Source of the DNA: Oscillospiraceae bacterium
GTDB taxonomy: Bacteria > Bacillota > Clostridia > Oscillospirales > Oscillospiraceae
Reading direction: 5' to 3'
Length of the DNA stretch: 64,000 nt
Assembly: GCA_015067495.1 (NCBI GenBank)
Contig: SVMI01000004.1
Coordinates: 22,222-86,221 of the forward strand
The notes beneath the pieces were generated by a model that searched no databases, was not told where the DNA came from, and saw only the letters and a program-made list of their open reading frames with translations. Positions 39,282 to 46,293 of the stretch are shown here, piece after piece; the first letter of the stretch is position 1, and each line of letters opens with the position of its first letter. A program made the translations under genes and the position numbers.

Positions 39282-39303
39282 TTCATAACCATACGGTTAT
39301 GAA
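39282..39303. promoter_or_regulatory. XRE-type operator, copy 1 (perfect palindrome)
   Basis: TTCATAACC-ATAC-GGTTATGAA, nine-base perfect arms, downstream of the minus-strand promoter. Confidence 0.75.
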
Positions 39304-39311
39304 TTGGCATC

Positions 39312-39340
39312 ATTATACCAACACTATGATACGATGTCAA
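39312..39340 (-). promoter_or_regulatory. Predicted promoter of the zinc-ribbon membrane protein gene
   Basis: Minus strand TTGACA, 17-base spacer, TATAAT, both consensus. Confidence 0.85.
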
Positions 39341-39356
39341 TACCATTCGGTTATGA
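39337..39356. promoter_or_regulatory. XRE-type operator, copy 2 (imperfect)
   Basis: TCAATACC-ATTC-GGTTATGA resembles copy 1 and overlaps the minus-strand -35 box. It lies 14 bp before the regulator start. Confidence 0.65.
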
Positions 39357-39370
39357 AAGTTGGTGGATAA

Positions 39371-39601
39371 ATGGACAATTACTATCCGCGCCTGAAGGAT
39401 TTGAGAGAGGATCACGATCTGTCGCAGCAGCAGGTTGCTGATTATCTGAACATGAAACAGCCCCAGTACAGCCGCTACGAGCGGGGTTATCGCGATATCC
39501 CCACCGATGTGCTGATCAAGCTGGCAAAATTGTACCAAACCTCTACCGACTATATTCTTGGATTGACCAATATTCCAGATGCAAAACCACATAAAAAATA
39601 A
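39371..39601 (+). CDS. XRE family helix-turn-helix regulator
   Basis: 76-residue protein that is essentially one Cro/CI-type helix-turn-helix: LKDLREDHDLSQQQVADYLN, MKQPQYSRYERGYRDIPTD and LIKLAKLYQTSTDYILG are family hallmarks. ATG at 39371, weak site GGTGG. Two palindromic sites in the divergent promoter region suggest it represses both itself and the zinc-ribbon membrane gene. No metabolite-binding domain is present, so control may be by protein level or a partner. Confidence 0.9.
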   Translation: MDNYYPRLKDLREDHDLSQQQVADYLNMKQPQYSRYERGYRDIPTDVLIKLAKLYQTSTDYILGLTNIPDAKPHKK

Positions 39602-39637
39602 GGGGGCGTGCCGACCGGCATGCCCTTGTTGTTTATT
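39602..39637 (+). terminator. Terminator after the XRE gene, near copy of 38821-38856
   Basis: GGCGTGCCGACCGGCATGCC stem and TTGTTGTTTATT tail; differs from the earlier terminator by a few bases. Confidence 0.75.
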
Positions 39638-39652
39638 CGGGACATCTTCTGT

Positions 39653-39725
39653 TGTAGGGCGGGTGCTTGCTCCCGCCACGAAACCCGACGATATTGTAAT
39701 GGCGGCACCAAGGAGCCGCCCTACA
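39653..39725. repeat. MITE-like palindromic element with TGTAGGGCGG / CCGCCCTACA ends
   Basis: A 73-bp element with ten-bp inverted terminal ends and two internal hairpins (GGCGGGTGCTTGCTCCCGCC and GGCGGCACCAAGGAGCCGCC). It has the same end motif as the 4050-4168 cluster. The stretch 39726-39800 after it holds nothing recognisable. Confidence 0.7.
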
Positions 39726-39800
39726 GTCTCCGTCGCACCATTTCTGATCGCAGGAGCGACCATCGACCGTCCGCTATGTCTCTCGTTCCGCAATCAAGGA

Positions 39801-39829
39801 TTGCAAAGTACGGAAAAATTTGATATAAT
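39801..39829 (+). promoter_or_regulatory. Predicted promoter of the DEAD-box helicase gene
   Basis: TTGCAA, 17-base spacer, consensus TATAAT. Confidence 0.8.
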
Positions 39830-39867
39830 GGTCAAAATATGACTATTTTCAAAGAAGGACGAGCCTT

Positions 39868-41058
39868 ATGAACGAAAACATTACCTTCGCCGAGCTTGGA
39901 CTGTCCGAACCCATGCTCAAAGCCCTGGAAAAGAAGGGCTACGGCTACCCCACCACCATTCAGGCAGAGGCGATCCCCCACTTCCTGCAGTGGCGGGACG
40001 TCATTGCCAAAGCACCCACCGGCACGGGCAAGACCTTTGCCTTCGGCATCCCCATGATCGAACACATCGACCCCGCCCTTCCTGAGGTGCAGGGTCTGAT
40101 CCTTGCGCCCACCCGAGAGCTTGCCATCCAGATCGGCGACGAGCTGCGGGGTCTGCTGACCCATTTTCAGGGCATCCGGGTCGCCGTTCTCTACGGCGGC
40201 GCCGGCATCGGCGGGCAGATCCAGCAGCTGCAGAAGCATCCCCAGATCGTAGTTGCCACCCCTGGCAGACTGATGGATCACTACAACCGCAAGACCATCC
40301 GTCTGGACAAGATCCAGACCGTCGTGCTGGACGAAGCCGACCGCATGCTGGACATGGGCTTTTTCAAGGACGTGACCAAGATCATCGAAAAGGTGAAAAA
40401 CCGCAAAAACCTCGGTCTGTTCTCTGCCACCATCTCTCAGGAGGTCATGACCGTTTCGTGGATGTATCAGCGGGACGAGATCGAGATCACCGTCGAGCCG
40501 AAGCAGCAGGACAAGCCTGACATCGACCAGTACAGCATCACCGTCACCCCTCTTGAAAAGGCGGAGACCACCCTGCGTCTGATCCGCACCCAAGGCTACG
40601 AGCGGGTGATCATCTTCTGCAACACCAAGCACATGTGCCAGCGGCTCTCCGATGAGCTGCAGCGCGCCGGTCTGGACTGCGACTGCATCCATGGCGACAT
40701 CAGGCAGAGCCAGCGGGAAAAGACCATGCAAAAATACCGCCAAGGCAAGCTGGCGATCCTTGTCGCCACCGACGTTGCCTCCCGGGGCATCGACGTGGAC
40801 GATGTGGAGTGCGTGATCAATTACGATATTCCCGAAGAAAACGAATACTACATCCACCGCATCGGTCGTACCGGCCGCGCCCGCCGCAAGGGCAGTGCCT
40901 TCTCCATCATCGGCAATTTCCCCGAGAAGGCGAAGCTGGATGAGATCGCAAAATATTCTGAATTTACCATCCGCCCCGTCACCCTGCAGCCCGACGGCAC
41001 GTTGGTGGACGAAGCACCGGCGGCACCTGCGCCCAAGCCGCGCAGGAAGTTCCGTTGA
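39868..41058 (+). CDS. DEAD-box ATP-dependent RNA helicase
   Basis: 396-residue RNA helicase. Core motifs in order: Q-motif FAELGLSEPMLKALEKKGY, I APTGTGKT, Ia PTRELA, II DEAD, III SAT, IV IIFCNT, V ATDVASRGIDV and VI HRIGRTGR. The C-terminal extension is short and basic (PKPRRKFR), so it is a minimal helicase without a DbpA RNA-binding domain. ATG at 39868 after AAAGAAGGA. The next gene overlaps by four bases (TTGA). Cold or RNA-turnover roles are typical for this group. Confidence 0.93.
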   Translation: MNENITFAELGLSEPMLKALEKKGYGYPTTIQAEAIPHFLQWRDVIAKAPTGTGKTFAFGIPMIEHIDPALPEVQGLILAPTRELAIQIGDELRGLLTHFQGIRVAVLYGGAGIGGQIQQLQKHPQIVVATPGRLMDHYNRKTIRLDKIQTVVLDEADRMLDMGFFKDVTKIIEKVKNRKNLGLFSATISQEVMTVSWMYQRDEIEITVEPKQQDKPDIDQYSITVTPLEKAETTLRLIRTQGYERVIIFCNTKHMCQRLSDELQRAGLDCDCIHGDIRQSQREKTMQKYRQGKLAILVATDVASRGIDVDDVECVINYDIPEENEYYIHRIGRTGRARRKGSAFSIIGNFPEKAKLDEIAKYSEFTIRPVTLQPDGTLVDEAPAAPAPKPRRKFR

Positions 41059-41942
41059 ACGCCCGGGAGGAGGGCTTCCTCCTGCTCACCAGCCAGTTGG
41101 GAAACCCGGAGCGAAGGTGTCTCACTACCGCCCAGCTGCGCACCCTGTCCCAGCGCATCGCCACAGCAGACCGGCCGGCGCAGGATCGGGAGCTGACCGC
41201 TGCCGACCTGAAAGCGTTGGGCTACGGGCAGGAAATGGCAGACCGCATCGCCGCGCTGCTGGGTGAAACCGACCTGCTGCAGCATTATCTGCACAAGGGC
41301 GACCGGGCAGGCTGCGTTCCCCTCACCCGTGTGACGGAAGGATATCCCGTCCATCTGCGCCAAAAGCTTGGATTGGACAGCCCCGGTGTTTTATGGGCGA
41401 AGGGTGAGCTGTCGATCCTGAAAAAGCCAGCCATCGCCTTGGTGGGCAGCCGGGACATTTCCTCTGAAAATGCAGCCTTTGCCGAAAAAGCGGGCTGCGC
41501 GTGCGCCTTGCAGGGCTACGTTCTCATCTCCGGCAATGCCCGGGGTGCTGACCGCATTGCCCAGAATGCCTGTCTGAAAGCAGGCGGTCAGGTCATCAGC
41601 ATCGTTGCCGACGAGCTGAGTAAGCAGCCGCAGAGGGAAAATGTCCTTTACCTCAGCGAGGAGGGCTACGAGTCCGCCTTCTCCTCTGTACGCGCCCTCA
41701 GCCGCAATCGCGTTATTCATGCGCTGGCTGAAAAGGTGCTGGTTGCACAGTGTTCCCTCGCCAAGGGCGGCACTTGGAGCGGCGCGGTGCATAATCTTAA
41801 AAACAACTGGAGCAGCGTTTTCTGCTTCTATGACGGCAGCGAAGCCATGAACCGGCTTGCGCTTTGGGGTGCGACGCTGATCGACATGTCCGCACTCAGC
41901 GACCTCGCCGCTTTGAAAGACCCGCGGACAAGCCTTTTCTGA
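41055..41942 (+). CDS. DprA/Smf-like DNA-processing protein
   Basis: 295-residue Rossmann-type protein of the DprA/Smf family. The conserved core has ALVGSRDISSENAAFAEKAG, LISGNARGADRIAQNACLKA and ALSRNRVIHALAEKVLVAQ, and the WSGAVHNLKNNW region in place of the usual G-S-T-AGAL motif. The N-terminal 100 residues differ from the SAM domain of classical DprA. TTG at 41055 overlaps the helicase stop as TTGA. DprA loads RecA during uptake of single-stranded DNA, but this variant may have another nucleotide-related role. No competence genes are adjacent. Confidence 0.78.
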   Translation: MNAREEGFLLLTSQLGNPERRCLTTAQLRTLSQRIATADRPAQDRELTAADLKALGYGQEMADRIAALLGETDLLQHYLHKGDRAGCVPLTRVTEGYPVHLRQKLGLDSPGVLWAKGELSILKKPAIALVGSRDISSENAAFAEKAGCACALQGYVLISGNARGADRIAQNACLKAGGQVISIVADELSKQPQRENVLYLSEEGYESAFSSVRALSRNRVIHALAEKVLVAQCSLAKGGTWSGAVHNLKNNWSSVFCFYDGSEAMNRLALWGATLIDMSALSDLAALKDPRTSLF

Positions 41943-42014
41943 CCGCAAAAAGCCATTATTTGGGTTATTTCCCTCCCCTTTTGCATAAACTAGAGGGGCA
42001 AAAGGAGGGATTCC

Positions 42015-42836
42015 ATGGAGCTTCCACAGGGCGGTCTGCTCGGCAAGGCGTGGCACTATGTGCGCCGCGTTCAAAAAATGAATATCGGACTGCACGCGGC
42101 AAATGCCGGCTATTTTATCGTGCTGTCTGTCTTTCCCACGCTGGTGCTGCTTTTGGGCTTGCTGCGTTACACGGACTTGGATGCCGGTGACCTGCTGACT
42201 GCGCTGGAAGGCGTGATCCCCGAAGCGTTGCTGCCGGCAGCGGAAAAGCTGATCATCAGCACCTATGCCTACACCTCCACCGCGGTGGTATCGGTGTCGG
42301 CAGTGAGCGCGCTCTGGTCTGCCAGCCGGGGTATTTTCGGACTCATGGCAGGACTGAATGCCATCTATGGTGTCCGGGAAGACCGCAGCTACCTCTATAC
42401 CCGCACCATCAGCGTCTTTTACACCTTTCTGTTTCTGCTGGTACTGCTTCTGACCCTTGTGCTGAACGTGTTTGGTAAATCCATCCTGCAGATGCTGCCC
42501 CCTGCAAGGGGTGCTTTCTGGGAGTTCCTCTCGGAGATCGTGGATTTCCGCTTTCTTTTGATGCTCCTGCTGCAGACGGCATTGTTTACCGCCATGTTCA
42601 TGGCACTGCCCAACCGCAAAAACAGCTTTTCCGACAGCTTTCCCGGGGCGATCTTCGCCTCCAGCGGCTGGCTGCTGTTTTCCAATCTCTTTTCCGTCTA
42701 CGTGGAGCATTTTTCCGGCTACGCCAGCATCTACGGCTCGGTCTACGCCGTGGCACTGAGCATGCTGTGGCTGTATTTCTGCCTTTGGCTGCTGTTCGGC
42801 GGCGGTGCGCTGAACAAGTTGCTGATGGACACATAA
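42015..42836 (+). CDS. YihY/BrkB family membrane protein
   Basis: 273-residue integral membrane protein with about six helices. Family features are FIVLSVFPTLVLLLGLL, AVSALWSASRGIFGLMAGLN and the C-terminal YGSVYAVALSMLWLYFCLW. ATG at 42015 after AAGGAGGG. The family was once called RNase BN but is an inner-membrane protein of unknown transport function. It lies 72 bp after the DprA-like gene and before DUF5685, without terminators between, so it may belong to a long transcript from the helicase promoter. Confidence 0.9.
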   Translation: MELPQGGLLGKAWHYVRRVQKMNIGLHAANAGYFIVLSVFPTLVLLLGLLRYTDLDAGDLLTALEGVIPEALLPAAEKLIISTYAYTSTAVVSVSAVSALWSASRGIFGLMAGLNAIYGVREDRSYLYTRTISVFYTFLFLLVLLLTLVLNVFGKSILQMLPPARGAFWEFLSEIVDFRFLLMLLLQTALFTAMFMALPNRKNSFSDSFPGAIFASSGWLLFSNLFSVYVEHFSGYASIYGSVYAVALSMLWLYFCLWLLFGGGALNKLLMDT

Positions 42837-42903
42837 AAGTTTTTACAAAATTTACCGCCTGTTCACATCTTCTTTTTATGATACGCAAAAAGGAGGGATG
42901 CAG

Positions 42904-43734
42904 ATGTTTGGCTTCGTCACCGCCGATCTCAAGACTTTGACAAAAGAGGAACGGTCGCGCTACAATGCGGTCTACTGCGGCATCTGCCGGCAGATCCGGG
43001 AACGCTCCTCCCAAAGTGCGCGGCTGGGTCTGAGCTACGACATGGCATTCCTTGCGTTGCTGCTGATGAGCCTCTACGAGCCGGAGGAAACCGCCGGCGA
43101 CCGGGCATGCCTGCTGCATCCAATCGCCAAGAAACCGTGGGTGAACAATGAATTTATCGGCTACGCTGCCGACATGAACGTAGCACTCGCCTACTTCAAG
43201 GCACTGGACGACCGTCAGGATGACCGCTCCCTGCGCGCCAAGCTGCTGGGCGGCATTTTTGGTAAGAATTACGATGAGATCGCCCTACGGTATCCCCGGC
43301 AATGTCAGGCGATCCGGGACTGCATCACAGAGCTTGACCGGCTGGAAGCGGACAGCTGTCCCAACCCCGACCTGCCTGCCAATGTCTTTGGCAATTTGAT
43401 GGGCGAGCTGCTGGTTTACCGCGAGGATCTGTGGGCAGCCACCCTTCGGAAAATGGGCATGGCACTGGGCAGGTTTATTTATCTGGGCGACGCGATGATT
43501 GACTACCGCCGTGACCGCCGCAGGCATCGGTATAACCCCTATCTTGCCATGGGCATGGAGGAAGACTGGCAGCGTTGGGAAGCCCATCTGGTGCTTGCCA
43601 TGGCTTCCTGCACGCAGGAATTTGAGAAGCTGCCGCTGGTGCAGGACAAGCAGATTCTGGACAACATCCTCTATCACGGGGTGTGGAGCAGCTTCCGTCA
43701 ACCAAAACACGAAAGGAGGGATGGTGTTGATTAA
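42904..43734 (+). CDS. DUF5685 family protein
   Basis: 276-residue cytoplasmic protein of a family seen mainly in Clostridia. The N-terminus [20 protein letters not shown] is followed by [14 protein letters not shown] with a CxxC pair and a region rich in helices that resembles an all-alpha bundle. ATG at 42904 is eight bases after AAGGAGG, better than an ATG two codons earlier. Its stop overlaps the start of the J-protein by eight bases, so the two are translationally coupled. No known function; the J-domain partner suggests a chaperone-client relation. Confidence 0.8.
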   Translation: MFGFVTADLKTLTKEERSRYNAVYCGICRQIRERSSQSARLGLSYDMAFLALLLMSLYEPEETAGDRACLLHPIAKKPWVNNEFIGYAADMNVALAYFKALDDRQDDRSLRAKLLGGIFGKNYDEIALRYPRQCQAIRDCITELDRLEADSCPNPDLPANVFGNLMGELLVYREDLWAATLRKMGMALGRFIYLGDAMIDYRRDRRRHRYNPYLAMGMEEDWQRWEAHLVLAMASCTQEFEKLPLVQDKQILDNILYHGVWSSFRQPKHERRDGVD

Positions 43735-44350
43735 CGATCCCTATCGGGTACTGGGCGTCAGTCCCGACGCATCCGATGAAGAAATCAAAAAAGCATACCG
43801 CAGGCTGGCGAAAAAATACCATCCCGACCTGAACCCGGGGGACGAAGCCGCCGCCAAGAAAATGCAGGAGATCAACGCCGCCTACGAGCAGATCAAAAAT
43901 CCCGAAAAGGCAAATCCCAACCCCGGCGGTCAGAGCTATGATCCCTTCGGCGGCTATTACCGACGCCGCACCTACCAATATGACGAACCCGGCGACCGCT
44001 ATCAGGCAGCCGCCTATCAGTACGTACACATGGGTCGCTACGCAGAAGCGTTGAACATTCTGCAAAACTCGCAGAATCACAACGCAAAGTGGTATTACAT
44101 CAGTGCCCTTGCCAACCACGGACTGGGCAATCAGGTGACTGCACTGGAGCATATCCGCAAGGCTGTTTCCATGGAGCCGGACAACTTTGAGTATCTGAGC
44201 GCATTGGATAGAATCCAAGATGGCGGCGAATCCTACCGGGAGCATTCCGGGTATGGGCGCGGCTTCACCATGCGGGGCAATCCCTGCGCCAGCGCGCTGC
44301 TGTGCTGGTTTTTGAACCTTTGCTGCTGCCGCGGCAGGCTTTGCTGTTGA
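43727..44350 (+). CDS. J-domain protein with helical repeat region and Cys-rich hydrophobic tail
   Basis: 207-residue protein. Residues 1-60 form a J domain: [34 protein letters not shown] with the essential HPD. A Gly/Tyr linker leads to a TPR-like pair ([36 protein letters not shown]). The end is [20 protein letters not shown] plus a last Cys, hydrophobic and Cys-rich, possibly membrane-attached. TTG at 43727, seven bases after GGAGG, is the preferred start; ATG at 43721 is inside the ribosome site. Lacks the zinc and substrate domains of DnaJ, so it would recruit DnaK to specific partners. Confidence 0.85.
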   Translation: MINDPYRVLGVSPDASDEEIKKAYRRLAKKYHPDLNPGDEAAAKKMQEINAAYEQIKNPEKANPNPGGQSYDPFGGYYRRRTYQYDEPGDRYQAAAYQYVHMGRYAEALNILQNSQNHNAKWYYISALANHGLGNQVTALEHIRKAVSMEPDNFEYLSALDRIQDGGESYREHSGYGRGFTMRGNPCASALLCWFLNLCCCRGRLCC

Positions 44351-44375
44351 CAATTTCGCCGGAAAGTGCTATGAT
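44347..44375 (+). promoter_or_regulatory. Predicted promoter of the cobalamin-riboswitch operon
   Basis: Consensus TTGACA, 17-base spacer, TATGAT, starting at the stop codon of the J-protein. Confidence 0.75.
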
Positions 44376-44394
44376 TGACCCGACAATTTGATAG

Positions 44395-44598
44395 AAGTTC
44401 CGTGGCTGCCGCGGGCTGATGCCGCTGCAGCTGAACAAGATAACCGGGTGTGAATCCCGGACGGTACCGCCGCTGTATGTGGGAAGGTGCGCTCTTTTGG
44501 CGAAAGCCAGTCACTGGAGTTTTCCGGGAAGGCAGAGTTTCACCGCTGATGCCCCAGCATCGAAACCCACGAGTCAGAAGACCTACGGAATGGATCTC
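44395..44598 (+). promoter_or_regulatory. Cobalamin riboswitch
   Basis: The B12-box region is clear: GATAACCGGGTGTGAATCCC, then GGACGGTACCGCCGCTGTA, a following GCCAGTCACTG arm and the 3' signature ACCCACGAGTCAGAAGACCT. The leader is about 200 nt and ends before a terminator. Such RNAs bind adenosyl- or other cobalamins and shut off uptake or synthesis genes. Confidence 0.95.
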
Positions 44599-44644
44599 CC
44601 CTTCTTTGCGCGATTACAAAGAAGTGCGTTTGTCGCAGAAAAAC

Positions 44645-44684
44645 GGCTGCGGCGTCATGTTTGGCGCCGCAGCCTCATTTTTTT
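44645..44684 (+). terminator. Regulatory terminator of the cobalamin riboswitch
   Basis: GGCTGCGGCG / CGCCGCAGCC stem and TCATTTTTTT tail, directly in front of the AGGAGG ribosome site, so ligand binding would end transcription before the first gene. Confidence 0.85.
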
Positions 44685-44698
44685 AGGAGGAATGTAAC

Positions 44699-45142
44699 AT
44701 GAAAAACACAAAAGTGCGTAAAATCCTGTCCGTTGCCCTCGCAGTCATGCTTCTCGCCTGTACGATGCTGTTCGCCGGCTGTAAGGGTGAGCCGCTGGTG
44801 ATCAAGGACTCCGACACCTGCATCGTGATCAAGCCCACCGCTGAGTCCATGGGCGACAGCACCGACATGGTTCTGATCGACTACATGAACAAGCTGATCG
44901 AAAGCGGCGAGCTGACCTGCACCATCGCCGACGGCATGGTCACATCCATCAACGGCATTGAAAACCCCGCCGATTTCAGCAGCTGCTGGATGCTCTACAC
45001 CAGCGATGCGGACAACGCCAACACCGCTTGGGGTACGGTGGCATACGACGGTAAGGAGTACGGCTCTGCCATTTCCGGCGCGGAAACCCTGAAGATCAAG
45101 CCGGGTCAGCTGTATATCTGGGTATTCCAGTCCTTTAGCTGA
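44699..45142 (+). CDS. DUF4430 (transcobalamin-like) lipoprotein
   Basis: 147-residue secreted lipoprotein with signal peptide and lipobox (ILSVALAVMLLACTMLFAGC). The mature part resembles DUF4430, the domain similar to the C-terminal domain of transcobalamin: INGIENPADFSSCWMLYTSD and the last strand GQLYIWVFQSF. ATG at 44699 after AGGAGG, directly behind the cobalamin riboswitch. The stop overlaps the start of the ECF S-component (TGATG). Binding of cobalamin or a precursor outside the cell is inferred from domain and control. Confidence 0.85.
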   Translation: MKNTKVRKILSVALAVMLLACTMLFAGCKGEPLVIKDSDTCIVIKPTAESMGDSTDMVLIDYMNKLIESGELTCTIADGMVTSINGIENPADFSSCWMLYTSDADNANTAWGTVAYDGKEYGSAISGAETLKIKPGQLYIWVFQSFS

Positions 45143-45660
45143 TGTCAAAAACACGTTTTATCGTCCGGGTGGCGATCTGCGTGGCGATGCTGATCGGCAT
45201 ACAGCTGGCACTGTCTGCCATCGCCGGCATTGAGCTGGTGACTGTGATGCTGCTGTGCATGTGCTTTTGCTACGGAAGCCGCACCGGCATGACCATTGCC
45301 ACCGTCTTTTCGCTGCTGCGGTGCTTTGTATTTGGATTTCAGGTCAATGTGATCGTGCTGTATTTGGTCTACTACAACCTTTTCGCGGTGTTTTTCGGAT
45401 GGTTGGGGAAAAGATTAACTGGGGAAATCTCCCTTCTCAAAACCGTCATCGTTGTGGCTGCTGCCATGGTTTTTACTGTGTGCTTCACCCTGCTGGACGA
45501 CGTAATCACACCGCTGATCTACGGGTTTCTTCCCAATGCGGCGAAGGTCTATTTCCTGCAATCCCTGTCTGCCCTGATCCCGCAGACGACCTGCACCTTG
45601 GTGACCGTTTCGGTGCTTTTTGCCCCGCTGACAGCCGTCATCCGCAAGTTTGATTCCTAA
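45142..45660 (+). CDS. ECF transporter S-component, predicted cobalamin-specific
   Basis: 172-residue protein with about six hydrophobic helices (AICVAMLIGIQLALSAIAGI first), the size and layout of ECF substrate-binding components. The motif YGSRTGMTIATVFSLLRCFV is in a typical position after helix three. The DUF4430 gene and the cobalamin riboswitch upstream point to a corrinoid, like CbrT. The EcfAAT energising module is not in the window and must be shared. The gene ends at a bidirectional terminator at 45662-45695. Confidence 0.85.
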   Translation: MSKTRFIVRVAICVAMLIGIQLALSAIAGIELVTVMLLCMCFCYGSRTGMTIATVFSLLRCFVFGFQVNVIVLYLVYYNLFAVFFGWLGKRLTGEISLLKTVIVVAAAMVFTVCFTLLDDVITPLIYGFLPNAAKVYFLQSLSALIPQTTCTLVTVSVLFAPLTAVIRKFDS

Positions 45661-45661
45661 T

Positions 45662-45695
45662 AAAAAACGGAGTGGAAATTTCCACTCCGTTTTTT
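45662..45695. terminator. Bidirectional terminator between ECF-S and rqcP
   Basis: AAAACGGAGTGGAAA / TTTCCACTCCGTTTT perfect palindrome with long A/T ends, serving converging genes. Confidence 0.9.
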
Positions 45696-45696
45696 A

Positions 45697-45936
45697 TTAT
45701 ACCTCTTTGTACATCGCACCGGCATCGTCCTTGCGGACGGCTTCAGCGATTTGCAGCACTTCGACTGCCACCGTACGGGTACCCATGGTGATCTCGATCC
45801 TGTCACCGATCTTGACCTCATAGCTGGCTTTGACCACCCGCCCGTTGACGCTGATACGACCGTTGTCGCAGGCTTCATTGGCGACCGTGCGCCGCTTGAT
45901 CAGCCGGGATACCTTCAGGTATTTGTCCAGCCGCAT
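45697..45936 (-). CDS. rqcP: RqcP/YabO, S4-domain protein of ribosome-associated quality control
   Basis: 79-residue S4 RNA-binding protein: MRLDKYLKVSRLIKRRTVAN, EACDNGRISVNGRVVKASYE and KIGDRIEI give the S4 fold. In Bacillus, RqcP (YabO) works with RqcH to add Ala tails to nascent chains on stalled 50S subunits. The gene begins one base after the hup stop codon, the same neighbour as in many Firmicutes. Ends next to a bidirectional terminator. Confidence 0.9.
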   Translation of the reverse strand: MRLDKYLKVSRLIKRRTVANEACDNGRISVNGRVVKASYEVKIGDRIEITMGTRTVAVEVLQIAEAVRKDDAGAMYKEV

Positions 45937-45937
45937 T

Positions 45938-46213
45938 TTACTTGGCGACAGCGTCCTTCAGGCTCTTGCTTGCCTTGAATGCGGGAACGCGGGTTGCGGG
46001 GATCTCGATGGTCTCCTTGGTGTGGGGGTTGCGGCCAACGCGAGCTTCGCGCTTCTTGGTCTCGAAAATGCCGAAGCCGGAGACCTGAACCTTGTCGCCT
46101 GCGACCAGGCTTGCGGTGATGGAGTCGATGGCAGCGTTCAGAACGCGCTCTGCGTCCTTCTTGCTGATGCCGGCGCGTTCAGCGGTGGCGGCGATGAGTT
46201 CTTTCTTATTCAT
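45938..46213 (-). CDS. hup: DNA-binding protein HU
   Basis: 91-residue nucleoid protein of the HU/IHF family. The N-terminal helices (MNKKELIAATAERAGISKKD, AERVLNAAIDSITASL) and the beta-arm motif GFGIFETKKREARVGRNPHT are typical, and it ends KASKSLKDAVAK. ATG at 46213 after AGAGAGG; an earlier in-frame ATG seven codons upstream overlaps the ribosome site. It has its own promoter (46257-46285) and is followed by rqcP. Confidence 0.95.
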   Translation of the reverse strand: MNKKELIAATAERAGISKKDAERVLNAAIDSITASLVAGDKVQVSGFGIFETKKREARVGRNPHTKETIEIPATRVPAFKASKSLKDAVAK

Positions 46214-46256
46214 AAATGATTGCCTCTCTTTCAAAAGTTAGGATTAACATCAATAA

Positions 46257-46285
46257 ATTATCACAAAAAATGCAAAAGATCAAGA
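46257..46285 (-). promoter_or_regulatory. Predicted promoter of hup-rqcP
   Basis: Minus strand TTGATC, 17-base spacer, TAATTT, about 40 bp before the hup start. Confidence 0.55.
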
Positions 46286-46293
46286 GGTTTTTT

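Noticed and set aside
41055..44350. A phage-defence island around the DprA-like, YihY, DUF5685 and J-protein genes.
   Set aside because: No restriction, nuclease or other defence domain is visible and the genes look like ordinary chromosomal loci of Clostridia.
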